A stretch of DNA of 29,900 nucleotides from Trichoplax sp. H2 (lineage: Eukaryota; Placozoa; Uniplacotomia; Trichoplacea): the NCBI GenBank assembly GCA_003344405.1, contig NOWV01000384.1, positions 1 to 29,900 of the forward strand, given 5' to 3'. The notes under the pieces are model-generated. The model ran no database searches. It had not been told where the DNA came from and saw only the letters and a list, made by a program, of their open reading frames with translations. Positions 12,538-22,573 of this stretch are shown here, piece after piece (within the stretch, counting starts at the first letter, position 1; each line of letters opens with the position of its first letter). The translations under genes were made by a program, and so were the position numbers.

Positions 12538-13833
12538 TCAACTAAAATACTTTGGTATGATTTCAAAGCCCAATTGATACAATTGTCGAGCAAGTAAATT
12601 GCAATCAGTTTCTCTTATTAGTTGACTCAAGTTGATAGTAATCGAGACTTCGTTTTTTTTATGGATTTCTTGAAATTCGCCAGTGGCCTCGTCAATATTT
12701 ATATATTCTAAAACATTGACAACTTTGACCACAGTGGCTGTTCGAAAATCGTCCACTAATAACGGTGCATTCTTGGAGAATTTGTATATCTTTGACTTTT
12801 TATGTCTGACATTGGGAACAAGGTGGACATATTCTTTACCAACGACAACAGCCCCGGTATGAACGTTTCGCCTTATTACGGGTGCTTTTCCTTGCATGAA
12901 TTGCTGCATTTTCGATGAAAATTCATTTTGACATGTAGTAATGGTATTGGAAAGACAAATTCGAACATCCAAGTCATCAGGAAAGTTTTTAATGTCAATG
13001 TTGCAATATCTTCCCTCTTCCCTACTCAACACTAACTCCATCTGCCTATTATAATCGACATAAAAGTGATCTTGGAACTGAGCCGTTGCTATCGAGACTC
13101 TAAAAGTTTCATCTTCACTATCCAAAATGAATAAATTGTCGTCTCTATTTTCATCCTCATTGTCACAAAGTTTGTCAAAGATTGGATAAAATCCAGTGGA
13201 AAGGTAATACGGTACATGACAACTGCGGGAGCGTAAAGGATTTTTAAGAGATAGAAAATAATCTTTAAATTGAGTCACTGGCATTTGATCAACAAATGGA
13301 TTCAACCTTGTTATATAGCTGTATCCAAATCGAATAGTAGCGTTGAGATTTTCAAATTTAGATTGATCAACACAGGGCACCATAACCTGATCTATCCAAT
13401 ATTGTATTACCTTTGCCAACTCTTCAATGTCTTGATCATCATTGCGTGCATCAGGGCTCTCCGATAAACAAGCTACATAACGCGGATTATTGATCTCGCC
13501 ATCTCGACGATAGGAATTATGTTGATGATTTTGAAATTCCACTATTTGATTACTATCGTGAGAGCCACGTAAAAGGCAAAATTTAAGAAATGGAATCTCT
13601 TGTGAAGATGATTCGATATTTTCTTGTCTGTGGTGTGAAGTTTTATTACCATACACCCGATTTTGATTCGGATCATTTCTGTAATTTTGTTGATTTCGAC
13701 GATCGCGTCGATGCTTTCCTTTCGATGAAGGATAATTATTTGACGGTCGCAATGCTGGATTCTTCATATTACATAAAAACTGATTAAGAAAGTCTTCGAA
13801 GGAAACATCATCGCTTTCTCGACTGGAAGCCAT
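12538..13833 (-). CDS. Uncharacterised intronless 431-residue protein
   Basis: A single uninterrupted frame starts at an ATG in a good AAAAAATGGC context and ends in TGA at 12538-12540. I do not recognise the family. The N-terminal 75 residues are low-complexity, polar and basic (K-G-K-H-R-R-D-R-R-N-Q-Q-N-Y-R-N), typical of an RNA-binding or disordered tail. The remainder looks globular, with alternating acidic and hydrophobic stretches. Notable points are a helix-like segment with W-I-D-Q near 145-150, an R-F-G-Y-S-Y-I strand near 168-174, an acidic run around 230-245 (N-E-D-E-N-R-D-D) and a C-terminal Y-Q-L-G-F-E-I-I-P. No signal peptide or membrane segment is seen. Codon use is ordinary and the antisense frames are short, so the frame is very probably a real gene. 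It might be lineage-specific or rapidly evolving. Absence of introns contrasts with the FAIM, GPATCH8-like and scramblase genes in the window. Confidence 0.8.
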   Translation of the reverse strand: MASSRESDDVSFEDFLNQFLCNMKNPALRPSNNYPSSKGKHRRDRRNQQNYRNDPNQNRVYGNKTSHHRQENIESSSQEIPFLKFCLLRGSHDSNQIVEFQNHQHNSYRRDGEINNPRYVACLSESPDARNDDQDIEELAKVIQYWIDQVMVPCVDQSKFENLNATIRFGYSYITRLNPFVDQMPVTQFKDYFLSLKNPLRSRSCHVPYYLSTGFYPIFDKLCDNEDENRDDNLFILDSEDETFRVSIATAQFQDHFYVDYNRQMELVLSREEGRYCNIDIKNFPDDLDVRICLSNTITTCQNEFSSKMQQFMQGKAPVIRRNVHTGAVVVGKEYVHLVPNVRHKKSKIYKFSKNAPLLVDDFRTATVVKVVNVLEYINIDEATGEFQEIHKKNEVSITINLSQLIRETDCNLLARQLYQLGFEIIPKYFS

Positions 13834-14612
13834 TTTTTATTAGTTGGATGTTCGATTGACAATCCGAATAAAATTGCTGACGACTGCTATTTACTGTAAG
13901 TACTATAATTCAAGCTTTAGGCGTGGCAATCAATAAATTGCTCTATTTAACTCTATAGTGCAGACCTGATGTATCGAAAGTAAATTTGCATACAGTGATT
14001 GTGTTGGATCTTGAGGTAAACTAGTGATACTTTTCATAAAATGCAGCTCTCGCTTTGCTACAAATTAATTGACTTTATTGAAGGTTACACTGCACTGTAT
14101 ATACATTGGTAGAGTAATTGAATGATGGTGTAAAGCAATGGCCAAGAGGTCTTAAGACTTTCCTTTTTATCAGATTCTAGCTGTAATAGTAACGGATCGC
14201 TTTGCCACTTAGCTTCATCGTTCTATACATATATTGAAGTTTCTAAATTCCTAGACATAACACAGACAAGCATTTTGATAACATAACATGTTGATAATTG
14301 GCAATTTAGGATTATTATAACTTATAACTGATCTATTATAATTATTATTATCAGACATGACATTGCACTACGGTTCGGACTTAGTGTATTAGTGTAACGA
14401 TATATATATTTTCATGATTATTCGCGACAGCGATGATGGTGTTAAACTAGACGTATATATGTATAATTCTGATGTAATCTTTCATCTAGCAAAATGATAC
14501 GTTGATAATTTATCCCTTTAACCTTTGCAACGCTTAGTGCTATCCTTAAAGATGATATTATCGATTAGTGTTATTTCGTATGAAAGTAATGAAACTGCAC
14601 GCACTATCTCAA
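13834..14612. other. Intergenic upstream of the 431-residue gene
   Basis: It probably holds the promoter and 5' UTR of the minus-strand gene. It is AT-rich, with short TA and TTATTA runs near 14340 and 14400. No exon is recognised. Confidence 0.45.
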
Positions 14613-15480
14613 CGAATAGTCAATGTCATCATTAATTAAGGGCTATTAATATACTTAATTTAATATACTATTTGCTAAATTAAATTACATTAGATTAGAT
14701 GATATATATACCACTACAGTTTTAATCACATAGTCAATATCATCATTAGTTAACGGCTATTAATATACTAAATTAAATTACATTAGACTAGATGATCTAC
14801 AGTAAGAAAGCTTTCGGAAGGTTGAGAGTTTGGCATTAGTCGCAATAAAGTCAATAGAATAGTTAACGGAAGAGTAATTTTTATTGAGCTAGTGTAAGAG
14901 AATAAACGTGTAAGATTATCGTGCGAGTAATGACGTGACTAGTCGAATAACTATAGTAGTGTAGAATAGGTAAAGCGTGCAAGCTTACCGTCTAACTACC
15001 AGAACTAACTCATGAGATAGGCGAAAGAAGATAGCTTTTATAATGTTAAGAGCACAGCAAGAGGAAATTACTTCTAGACACGGATGATTCATAATAATAC
15101 GTTACTTCTACGTAAGGGTAATGCTACGGTATAATCTAGCTAGAGTCTAAGTGATTTTCACAAAGTCAATTGTTAAATATAAGTAAAGCATATTTAGAGT
15201 TATGTTGCAGTTTAGTGGAAATTCACGTTTCACTAAAAATGGACTACACCGTATTCAGAAGTAAACACTACACAGTAGATACCACTACGGCTTTAACCAC
15301 ATAGTCAATATCATCATTAGTTAAGCGTTATTAATGTACTATTTGCTAAGTTAAACTAAATTAGATTAGGTAGCATACAGTATATACCACTAGTTTTAAC
15401 CGCATAGTCAATGTTATCATTAGGGAAGGGCAATTAATATATTATTAGCTACATTCGATTACATGAGATTAGATGATCTG
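14613..15480. repeat. Four diverged ~100-bp repeat units in two pairs
   Basis: The core ATAGTCAAT(A/G)TxATCATTAG, followed by a GGCTATTAATATAC-like segment and a final ATTAGATTAGATGAT, occurs with its core at 14616, 14730, 15301 and 15404. The two pairs have internal periods of about 114 and 103 bp. They are separated by about 480 bp of unrelated sequence (14804-15280). The 5' part of most units also shares ACCACTACxGxTTTAAxC. The units are not in frame with one another and show no coding potential. Confidence 0.8.
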
Positions 15481-15484
15481 CATA

Positions 15485-15795
15485 CGACTGCAGTTTTAAC
15501 ACCAACGCTATTCACCGATTCACTTTGACGAAAACAAGTCTGTCTATTCGCGAAATCACTGGATTTCGTACTTGCACAGTAACAGTACCATTGATGATCA
15601 TGAATCCAAGTTTGGATCCATGTTTAATCTGGTAGAATGTCATGATTAGCAAAAATTTATCGATTAATCCGGCTGATTTCACTCAATGATTAGAAGCGAT
15701 TTTATTTTATTTTAATTAATTTATGTATACGACTATAGTTTTAACACCGTTGCCGATATTCACCGATTCGCTGGACGAAAACAAGTCTGTCTACA
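15485..15795. repeat. Two copies of a ~60-bp word flanking unrelated sequence
   Basis: ACGACTGCAGTTTTAACACC through GACGAAAACAAGTCTGTCTA at about 15485-15545 recurs at about 15729-15793 as ACGACTATAGTTTTAACACC through the same end, with a few substitutions. The 5' words resemble the unit starts of the repeat block just upstream, so this appears to be part of the same repeat family. Confidence 0.7.
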
Positions 15796-16064
15796 ATTCA
15801 TAAAATGAAACACTTCTCTTTCAAGTTGAAGTACAACTAAGGACTACTAGAAATAGTCCTTGGTAAAATACGCTATTTATTTCAACCATGCTACTCTCTG
15901 CTCACGCTGCTAATCATCCATTTGTCTTTATAAAACATGGTCGCCACTGAATTAGATTCATTATTAACGTAGAACTGCTCACAAAGTCAATTTACGGCTA
16001 TGCTTCTGTAATATTTGTTATCCCTAGGCTATTCTGAACTACTGATTCACAGTAAAGCTGAGAC
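15796..16064. other. Intergenic, no gene recognised
   Basis: It lies between the repeat block and the poly-G tract. There is a short inverted word, AAGGACTACTAGAAATAGTCCTT, near 15838-15860. No coding or RNA gene is seen. Confidence 0.5.
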
Positions 16065-16085
16065 GGGGGGGGGGGGGGGGGGGGG
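16065..16085. repeat. G21 homopolymer
   Basis: Twenty-one uninterrupted G residues in an otherwise AT-rich setting. It abuts the 3' end of the dispersed repeat copy on the minus strand, where it reads as a poly-C tail. Length may be uncertain because of sequencing. A predicted minus-strand proline run is an artefact of this tract. Confidence 0.95.
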
Positions 16086-16472
16086 TACTTTAGAATAAGA
16101 GTAACTTTATTACGTACATAAAAAGGTTCTAGAATATTAGCAATAAAAAGGCTATAGCTAGTAGTAAAATGTTCGTCTACCAATCTCTACTTGGCAAATC
16201 TGGGAGGCTACCTTAGCTCTCTCACTAAGACCTTTTTACCAGCAGCATAGGATTCGGGCCCATCTTATTTGTCAACATATTTTCAACCAATCTCGTAACA
16301 CAATTATTCCCATACGGAGACTATCATTGATTGATATTTTACTATAAACTCTGGGCCCAGCTAGCTGCGACTCCTTTTCTTTCCCTTGATTCTTGTTTTG
16401 GACTTTCGAAACCAATCAGATTATTCGCCGGGTTCGCAACTTCGCCTCCCGCTAGGGAATTCTCGACATGTA
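16086..16472 (-). mobile_element. Dispersed repeat, copy A (degenerate)
   Basis: Read on the minus strand this segment aligns from end to end with 28478-28865 on the plus strand. Shared words in order are CCTAGCGGGAG, AACCTGATTGG versus AATCTGATTGG, TTTATAGTAAAAT, ATGTTGACAAATA, AGAGCTAAGG(C/T)AGCCTC, TTTATTGCTAATA, GAACCTTTT and AATAAAGTTA. The frame that is open in copy B is broken by stops here. The minus-strand 3' end runs through AATAAAG into the poly-C (G21) tract. No transposase or reverse-transcriptase motif is visible, so the class is unknown; a SINE-like, processed-pseudogene or element-end fragment are all possible. Confidence 0.75.
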
Positions 16473-16978
16473 GTTTGACCAAACTGAACTATCGAGAATT
16501 ACATCATCGATGTCTTAACACCTCCTCGACATACTGACATAGGCTGTTCTTAGATCTTGGCTCACTCTACCATCCAAGAGAGTAAACATAGACCTCCCAA
16601 GGTCATTTTTAATTAAAATGTTCATTCTCGTACTAGATAAAATTTGATACAAATCACGTATTAATCATGGTAAGGATTAGTCAACCATGTTTGCTTTCTT
16701 CTTTCAATCGATAATAATACGCAACTGTACAAAATCAACATTTCTGTTGCTTAACAAGGTCTTCGTATAGGAGTATTATCCAGTCCGTTTATTTGCTGAC
16801 AACAAAGTATAGCTCGTCCGTTGACAATTTGTAAACAGCTGAAGATATTAGCTAATATTCGAGATCAGGTTATCAATTGAATATTGTATATTTTCCGTTG
16901 CTTATCCGAGCGCAGGTCAAAGAAACACGTCCTCGCCCTAGTATAAATCTACCAGATACCTTTATTTCTTGTCAACCA
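16473..16978. other. Intergenic, no gene recognised
   Basis: No recognisable exon or RNA gene. The dispersed repeat may extend a little beyond 16472, but alignment fades there. Confidence 0.45.
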
Positions 16979-17239
16979 CTAACGACTAATTCTACTTGCA
17001 TTTATTCGCATAAATTGCATTTGCAGTATATAAACGGCAGTATATATTGATCTCAGTTTAGAATCGCTCATGGCTAGCGGAAGAGTGAACACTAAACTAG
17101 TCGGCAAAAACACAGACTGAGTGAACAACGTATCGTAAACATTTATACCGTATAATCTACTGTAGATCGTATTAGTCAATTCTAACAAGAGGAAAGGCAC
17201 GCTGTTAACCAATTTCTGCATAAGTACGAGTACAGTCAT
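16979..17239 (-). pseudogene. Possible C-terminal remnant of a seven-transmembrane receptor
   Basis: The frame (stop at 16979, ATG at 17237-17239) encodes 86 residues with two hydrophobic stretches. The first is a TM6-like segment (V-N-S-V-P-F-L-L-L-E-L). The second is a TM7-like segment, followed by M-S-D-S-K-L-R-S-I-Y, which resembles the short helix after TM7 in rhodopsin-type receptors. The N-P-x-x-Y motif is not present. Upstream on the same strand, a basic loop-like stretch (K-R-Y-K-K-V-E-Q-K) at about 17345-17375 is in another frame and followed by a stop. Another hydrophobic-to-basic stretch occurs near 17700-17780. If real, this is a broken receptor gene. The match is by general character only and could be chance. 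Confidence 0.25.
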
Positions 17240-18383
17240 GATCCCTCTCTATTCTGTCAAACAAAATTTAAAAATATCCTTTAGCTGAAATAGATGAAAG
17301 GGTCTGTACAGACAGTTTGAGCACTCTACTGTGTTTGTTCTTTCTGCTCCACTTTTTTATATCGTTTGGGTATTGCCATTTCTACCTCACTAGTAATCAG
17401 TCATGACATGATAGCACTTGTTTTAAGTGCAGACACAAGCTGAAAGCCATTAAATTGAGCCTTACTGTAGTAAATACCGAGATAAATTTAGAATTACAAG
17501 ACTGAAACTGCGTTTGCCTTATGGAATTCCAAGCCTAGCAATCGACCATATTTTATTAGTCAATATAGACAAGCATAAAGCATCAATATGTTGTTGAATA
17601 TGTTTTAAGTATGGTTCAAGGTGATTATTCTTTTCTATGGATCTCGTGTTGTCTTTCTTATAATATCGAAAGTGTAAAATACCATGGAATGAATAAATAC
17701 ATTTGCTATAAACGCGTTGTCGGATAATACTAACCGATAGTGTTGCAAAGTAGCTAGTAGCAAAGTAATCGCTTGCAGACTGTGTTAGCGTGCAAAATCG
17801 CATTGCCAGATGAGCTAAATATAACTCTTAAAGTCAACAATTTCCATTGAAATACAGCAAGCTGCTATGTTATTTTTAGTTAATGCCATATTGCATAGAT
17901 GAAGTAATGAAGGTATTTAAAATCTTACAAGGCTAGAAAACCTAAAGTTTTTCCTAGCGTGTCGTAACGTAAATACTGTAAGCATTCCAGGGAATTTAAC
18001 CACTAAGTATCAACGATTTGAGAGTTCATAAGAGAGAACGACTTAAAATAAGTAGTATTTAAATCTTTAAACTATCAATTCTACCTCGTTTGCATTAGTT
18101 GCTTCTTTAAAATAAGAAGTATAGCCTTCGAAGGAAAAGATTAACGTTGTTATTGTCACCAAAAAGCAGCCGGAGTGGTGATAATACTATTTATAAATTC
18201 GTTTAACAGTTATCATTATAGTGATTTGTTGACCTACAGATTATCCAGCCAAATTTAAAGCCTTACGTCTTTATCGAAATAGACAGATTGTCTCTTATTC
18301 ATTAAGCAATTTAATTCAAAAATTAGATATTACGATTAAAAAGCGCCCATTGCTAATACAAAGCTAAAATAATAAAGAAAATT
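17240..18383. other. Region upstream of the scramblase gene
   Basis: Besides the possible receptor debris on the minus strand (about 17240-17803), no gene is recognised. The last few hundred bases before 18384 are AT-rich and probably hold the scramblase promoter and 5' UTR. Confidence 0.45.
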
Positions 18384-21197
18384 ATGGATGAAAAACTTCT
18401 TGATTCTAGCGAGGAAACCCAAGTAACGATTAAATCATCTAGACCTAATCAACAATCCATCAATTCCAACGAGCTCATTATCATTGAGCAACCATCTGAA
18501 CAGCAAAATTATGGCACTTCGGAAGAATTACAAAACATCCAATGGATGCAGCCACCACAAGTTTGCCAACCTGATGCTCCACCTGGTCTTGAATACTTAA
18601 CACAAATTGATCAACTCTTAATTCATCAAGTGATTGAGATATTCGAAGGTAGGGAGGCAATCACTTTAAGTAATGCTGCTAAAGCGATAAAGTTTATAGT
18701 GCAAGACTGTCATACCTTAACTTAATAACAACGATAATTGCTATCGATCGAGGCATTTCATGTTAATTGACAATTAAAAAATTAAAATAGGAATCCATCC
18801 TAGACTCCAAATTCTATGTTCCGTTAATACTTTGTTGGATGCTTATGATAGAGTACGCGTACAATTGGAAAGATTGAATTTACAGTAACAGTTCATTTAT
18901 ATGAAAATCAATTGAATTTTAACAATTTTCTCTTAGCCGTTACGGGGTTTCAAACACGAAAGCGATTTTTTGTAAAGAATAGTATGGGCCAGCAAGTCTT
19001 GTTTGCCTCTGAACGTAAGTTCGACATTTATTCAAATTGATAAGCACCTTCAAGTCAAAATTTCACTCTACTGTAGATCAGTTCCTATCATTAATTAATT
19101 TTTAGTCTTTCAATCATGAACTTAGGTAATGGCTGCTTAACCATGCAATGCTGTGGATCCATTCGGCCATTCGAAATAAACTTAACCGACAATATGAAAC
19201 GAGATATTATCCATTTATCGCGCCCCATGCGATTAGGATGCCGTTGCTTTCCATGTTGTCTACAAGAATTAGAAGTTCAAGCACCTCCCGGTGAAACTAT
19301 AGGTTACGTCCGGCAAATGTAAATCAATCTTTTTCCTTACTAAAACATCGCTTCATTATCAAATATTTATATCACATCAGCTAACATTCAGTCTATCTTC
19401 CATTTCTAATTAGACAAACCTTTGTTAAGCGAGAATTCAACATCTTAAATACTTTCAGAGATCCAGTATTAAAAATTAGAGGACCTTGCTGGTTGTGCTC
19501 ATGCCTTACCGACATCGATTTCGATGTACGTAAATGTTATCTAACTCTTATTCAACCATCCAATATTGTATTAAAGTGGGCATACTGCTAAAGCCAAATG
19601 ACTACGCTAGGAAAAAGTAGCCTTCTGCAGCTTCTAGAATATCGGCATTGCTAGATACTCAATTTGATTTGTAGATATTACATTACTAATGTTACAGTTA
19701 TCTACGACTATGCCAAATTTTTAACTAGCTCGTATTTAATTTCCAGATATTAACGAGTGATGGAGAGACTGTTATAGGGAAAATAACAAAGCAATGGCCT
19801 GGATTATGGCGAGAAACGTTTACTCTTGCAGACAATTTTGGGATAAGATGTAAGGAAATTTAAAATTTTGATCTCTTCAGGAGAACAACTACGCTAATTG
19901 TAATAAGGTGAAAATGCAAGCTTTCATTATATCGTCAAAAGATATTTTGGCCAATTAGTTAGATTCTCTGTAGTGAAATAATTACGAGTTATCTTCCACC
20001 CTGACGCTAACTAATGCAGCTTTTCTGCTGATTAAATATATAATTTAGCCAAAAATAGAATTCATTTAATTCAATAAATTTTTAATGCCAGATCAAACTT
20101 TAGGAAAAAGTTTCATAAAAATCACAAGCACTATAATATTCGCACCATAAGTGATCAGGATCAGAAAGAAGCAGCGCATTCTAATATTACGAATTAAAAA
20201 ATGAAATCTAATAAATTAAATGGTTGATTCGAAAGTTGAAATTAGTTCCCTGTGTAATTAATATTAAAAATTAGAAAATGAAATTTAATTGACTAGTCGA
20301 TTCGGAAATTAAGATAAATTCGATATATATCAGATAGAAGCAGCACATAATATTAAGAATTAGAAAATGAGATTCAAGTAATTTAAATTTATAATCGGTT
20401 CAAAAGTTAATATTTATTCGATATGTAGTGTAAATTTAATGAGATCAAAATTAAAACCGATACAAATAGACTAGGACAATAATTGAAAGGTTTCGCATAT
20501 TCGATCTACGTATACATAGGCCTAACTCACTTATAGAACTAAAATCTTATACTGCCTTATTATTATTATCACCTATTCTAGTTCCAGTAGATTTAGATGT
20601 TAAAATTAAAGCAACGCTACTTGGAGCTGTTTTCCTCATGGTAAGTTTATAATCCAGAAATGATGTTAACAATTGTCCATCCATCGCCCTATTTTGATGG
20701 GAGATGAATAACCTTCCAATGTTAATCTAATCTAAAAGTTAGCGAATAGTACTTCTAGTGTCTTTATTAATTTAGTTTTGATTGTAAATATATGCTATAG
20801 TAGATGGCAGTATTGAATAATTGTAGATGCTAAAACGCTCGCTGTATCAATAATTAAAGGCAGCTAACCTCTCTGTAATCTAAAATTTCTTATTAATCGT
20901 AAAGAGTTGTTAGCTCCATCAGTAGTAAGTTTAAAATTTCTTAACTTGATATAGTCGTCAATATCGTTGTTTATTACAATTTGATAAATTTGATTTTATG
21001 CTTTTTTTCTACACTTTGATAATTCAATTCACTGACAGTTAATAATCGCCATTTCCTGTCTTATTTAACAAGTGAATAATATAATATTTTATTTCATTCT
21101 TGCCGGTAACAAACGTAATTAAGCTGTTAATATTGAATGTTTATTTTAGGATTTCATGTATTTTGAAGGAAACAATCGACGTAGAAGACGCTATTAA
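18384..21197 (+). CDS. PLSCR: Phospholipid scramblase, 7 exons
   Basis: Spliced exons 18384-18648, 18937-19014, 19126-19318, 19414-19525, 19747-19849, 20582-20640 and 21150-21197 give 285 residues, in the normal family range. All introns are GT-AG with phases 1,1,2,0,1,0. Residues 1-60 form a polar Gln/Ser-rich tail with little proline, unlike vertebrate PLSCR1. The scramblase domain starts at [12 protein letters not shown]. It continues through [12 protein letters not shown], the cysteine cluster C153-R-C-F-P-C-C159 (the site palmitoylated in homologues), A-P-P-G-E-x-I-G-Y-V and G-P-C-W-L-C-S-C. The calcium-loop region is 243-254, followed by a C-terminal membrane helix (about 258-275) and an Arg-rich tail R280-R284. 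Known role: calcium-triggered bidirectional movement of phospholipids across the plasma membrane, and signalling. Odd point: the first loop position is Leu243 where Asp is usual. Exon 3 must start at 19126, because an upstream AG at 19105 would create a stop. Confidence 0.95.
20155..20440. repeat. Imperfect tandem repeat in scramblase intron 5
   Basis: About three diverged units with the words TAATATTAxGAATTAxAAAATGA, followed by a (G/T)ATTCG-like word and AGAAGCAGC(G/A)CAT, lie within the intron 19850-20581. AT-rich, non-coding, and no effect on the exons is expected. Confidence 0.6.
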
Positions 21198-22568
21198 CTA
21201 GGGCCTGGTTAAAATTACAGAAATTAATCTATAATGATTTAATTTTCAATATCTTTCACTAAGACTGATTGTACTAGTACTATAAGGAAAGTCTATCATT
21301 TTTTAATGCAGCTTTTCTATTACAAGAATTATCATTCAAATTGTCTTGCAGCGCCAATATACTCTCTTCCAGAATAGATAAACTTCATTCTGGCATTTTC
21401 AGCGCTATCTGTTTGTCATCTACTTGCAAGATGACTACATTAGTTTTAAATTTCTATACCTTGGATATGATTTAATTGTATATTTGGTATATAGAAACTG
21501 TTAAAGTCGTTTAGTTAGCAACATGCATATTATAATACTTCAGTTTAATTAAGCTGATGATAAAATAGATAATTTCCAAAAATATCATAGAGTATGATCT
21601 ATTGTATAAAAGTGCATCATAATTTCTCGGTGGGCGTTTTATGCAAAGTTGGATTGATGCCTTAGTAAGTTAAAGATGAATTAAGATTTAAAATGATCTA
21701 TTTAATTTACGCGTATATTGCCCTTTCGACAGACTGAGATAGAGTGTAAGTAATTTCTGCTAACTTTAGAATATTGATAGAGGCTAGCACTGTTCTTTCT
21801 ATCTTGATAAATTATGAAATTGTATTATATTTATCTTCCAAACCCGTATTTATTATTTTATGCCAGCGATTCTAGATCACTAGCTGTAAATGAAACAGCT
21901 ATCAAACGAAGTTTGCGTCAAAATATTCAATCTAGTTTAGTATTTTAGATTTGTAATACTAATAGAAATTGAATCATGTTTAATGAAAAAATTCTAAATA
22001 TGGCCATGAGAGAATCTTGTTTCAATGTGAATAATGTGAGCTACAATAAATTTGCTAAATGAAATTTATTGATAAAAACTGAAAAATATGCTAGATTGAT
22101 ATTGGATGACTTCACAAATGAATTAAAAATGAAAATAAATAAAGTTTTCAAAGTTATGATATAAAGAATGAACATCTAATTATTCGATTTTTACGTACAT
22201 TATTACTTCATTTACTCTTGATATTAAATGATACGATAGTGCTCTTTTCACTATAGCAAATTGAAAAGTTTTTATTAATTTTCATGACTATAACTAGAGG
22301 AGAGGTAATTTCAATGTAATTACAATAATCATCACAATTCCTATCAGTTACTCTTATCGTACTAAATGAATCTCGAACTTGACCATTTTATGGGACTGTC
22401 TCTCGTTATTCGGAATATTTGGAACCTATCCATATTGAATAGTCTCGGATAGCTATCCATCGAAGTTTACTTAGATGTATTAGACAAATACTTTTTAATT
22501 AACTTAGCCATATAGGGATGATCATGATGAAAGATTAAAATTAAATGTTACAGCTTAGATGTTTATCT
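21198..22568. other. Intergenic between the scramblase and TPR 3' ends
   Basis: Both flanking genes converge into this AT-rich region. No exon, RNA gene or strong repeat is recognised. It must contain the 3' UTR of the scramblase gene. Confidence 0.5.
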
Positions 22569-22573
22569 TTATT
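22568..22573 (-). promoter_or_regulatory. Polyadenylation signal overlapping the TPR gene stop
   Basis: TTTATT on the plus strand reads AATAAA on the minus strand and overlaps the TAA stop codon at 22569-22571. The same arrangement occurs at the FAIM stop. Confidence 0.5.

Noticed and set aside
13270-13787. Two ~65-codon plus-strand frames
   Set aside because: Antisense to the 431-residue gene, with no domain or start context.
15998-16183. Minus-strand frame with a run of prolines
   Set aside because: The proline run is the translated G21 homopolymer, and the rest lies inside a degenerate repeat copy. Not a gene.
16425-16450. tRNA-like GGGTTCGCAACTTCGCC word
   Set aside because: No cloverleaf partners or acceptor stem around it. 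It lies in the repeat copy. No convincing tRNA was found anywhere in the window.
19093-19126. Alternative start of scramblase exon 3 at the AG of 19104-19105
   Set aside because: In the required phase it reaches a TGA within a few codons, whereas the AG at 19124-19125 gives an uninterrupted match to the family.
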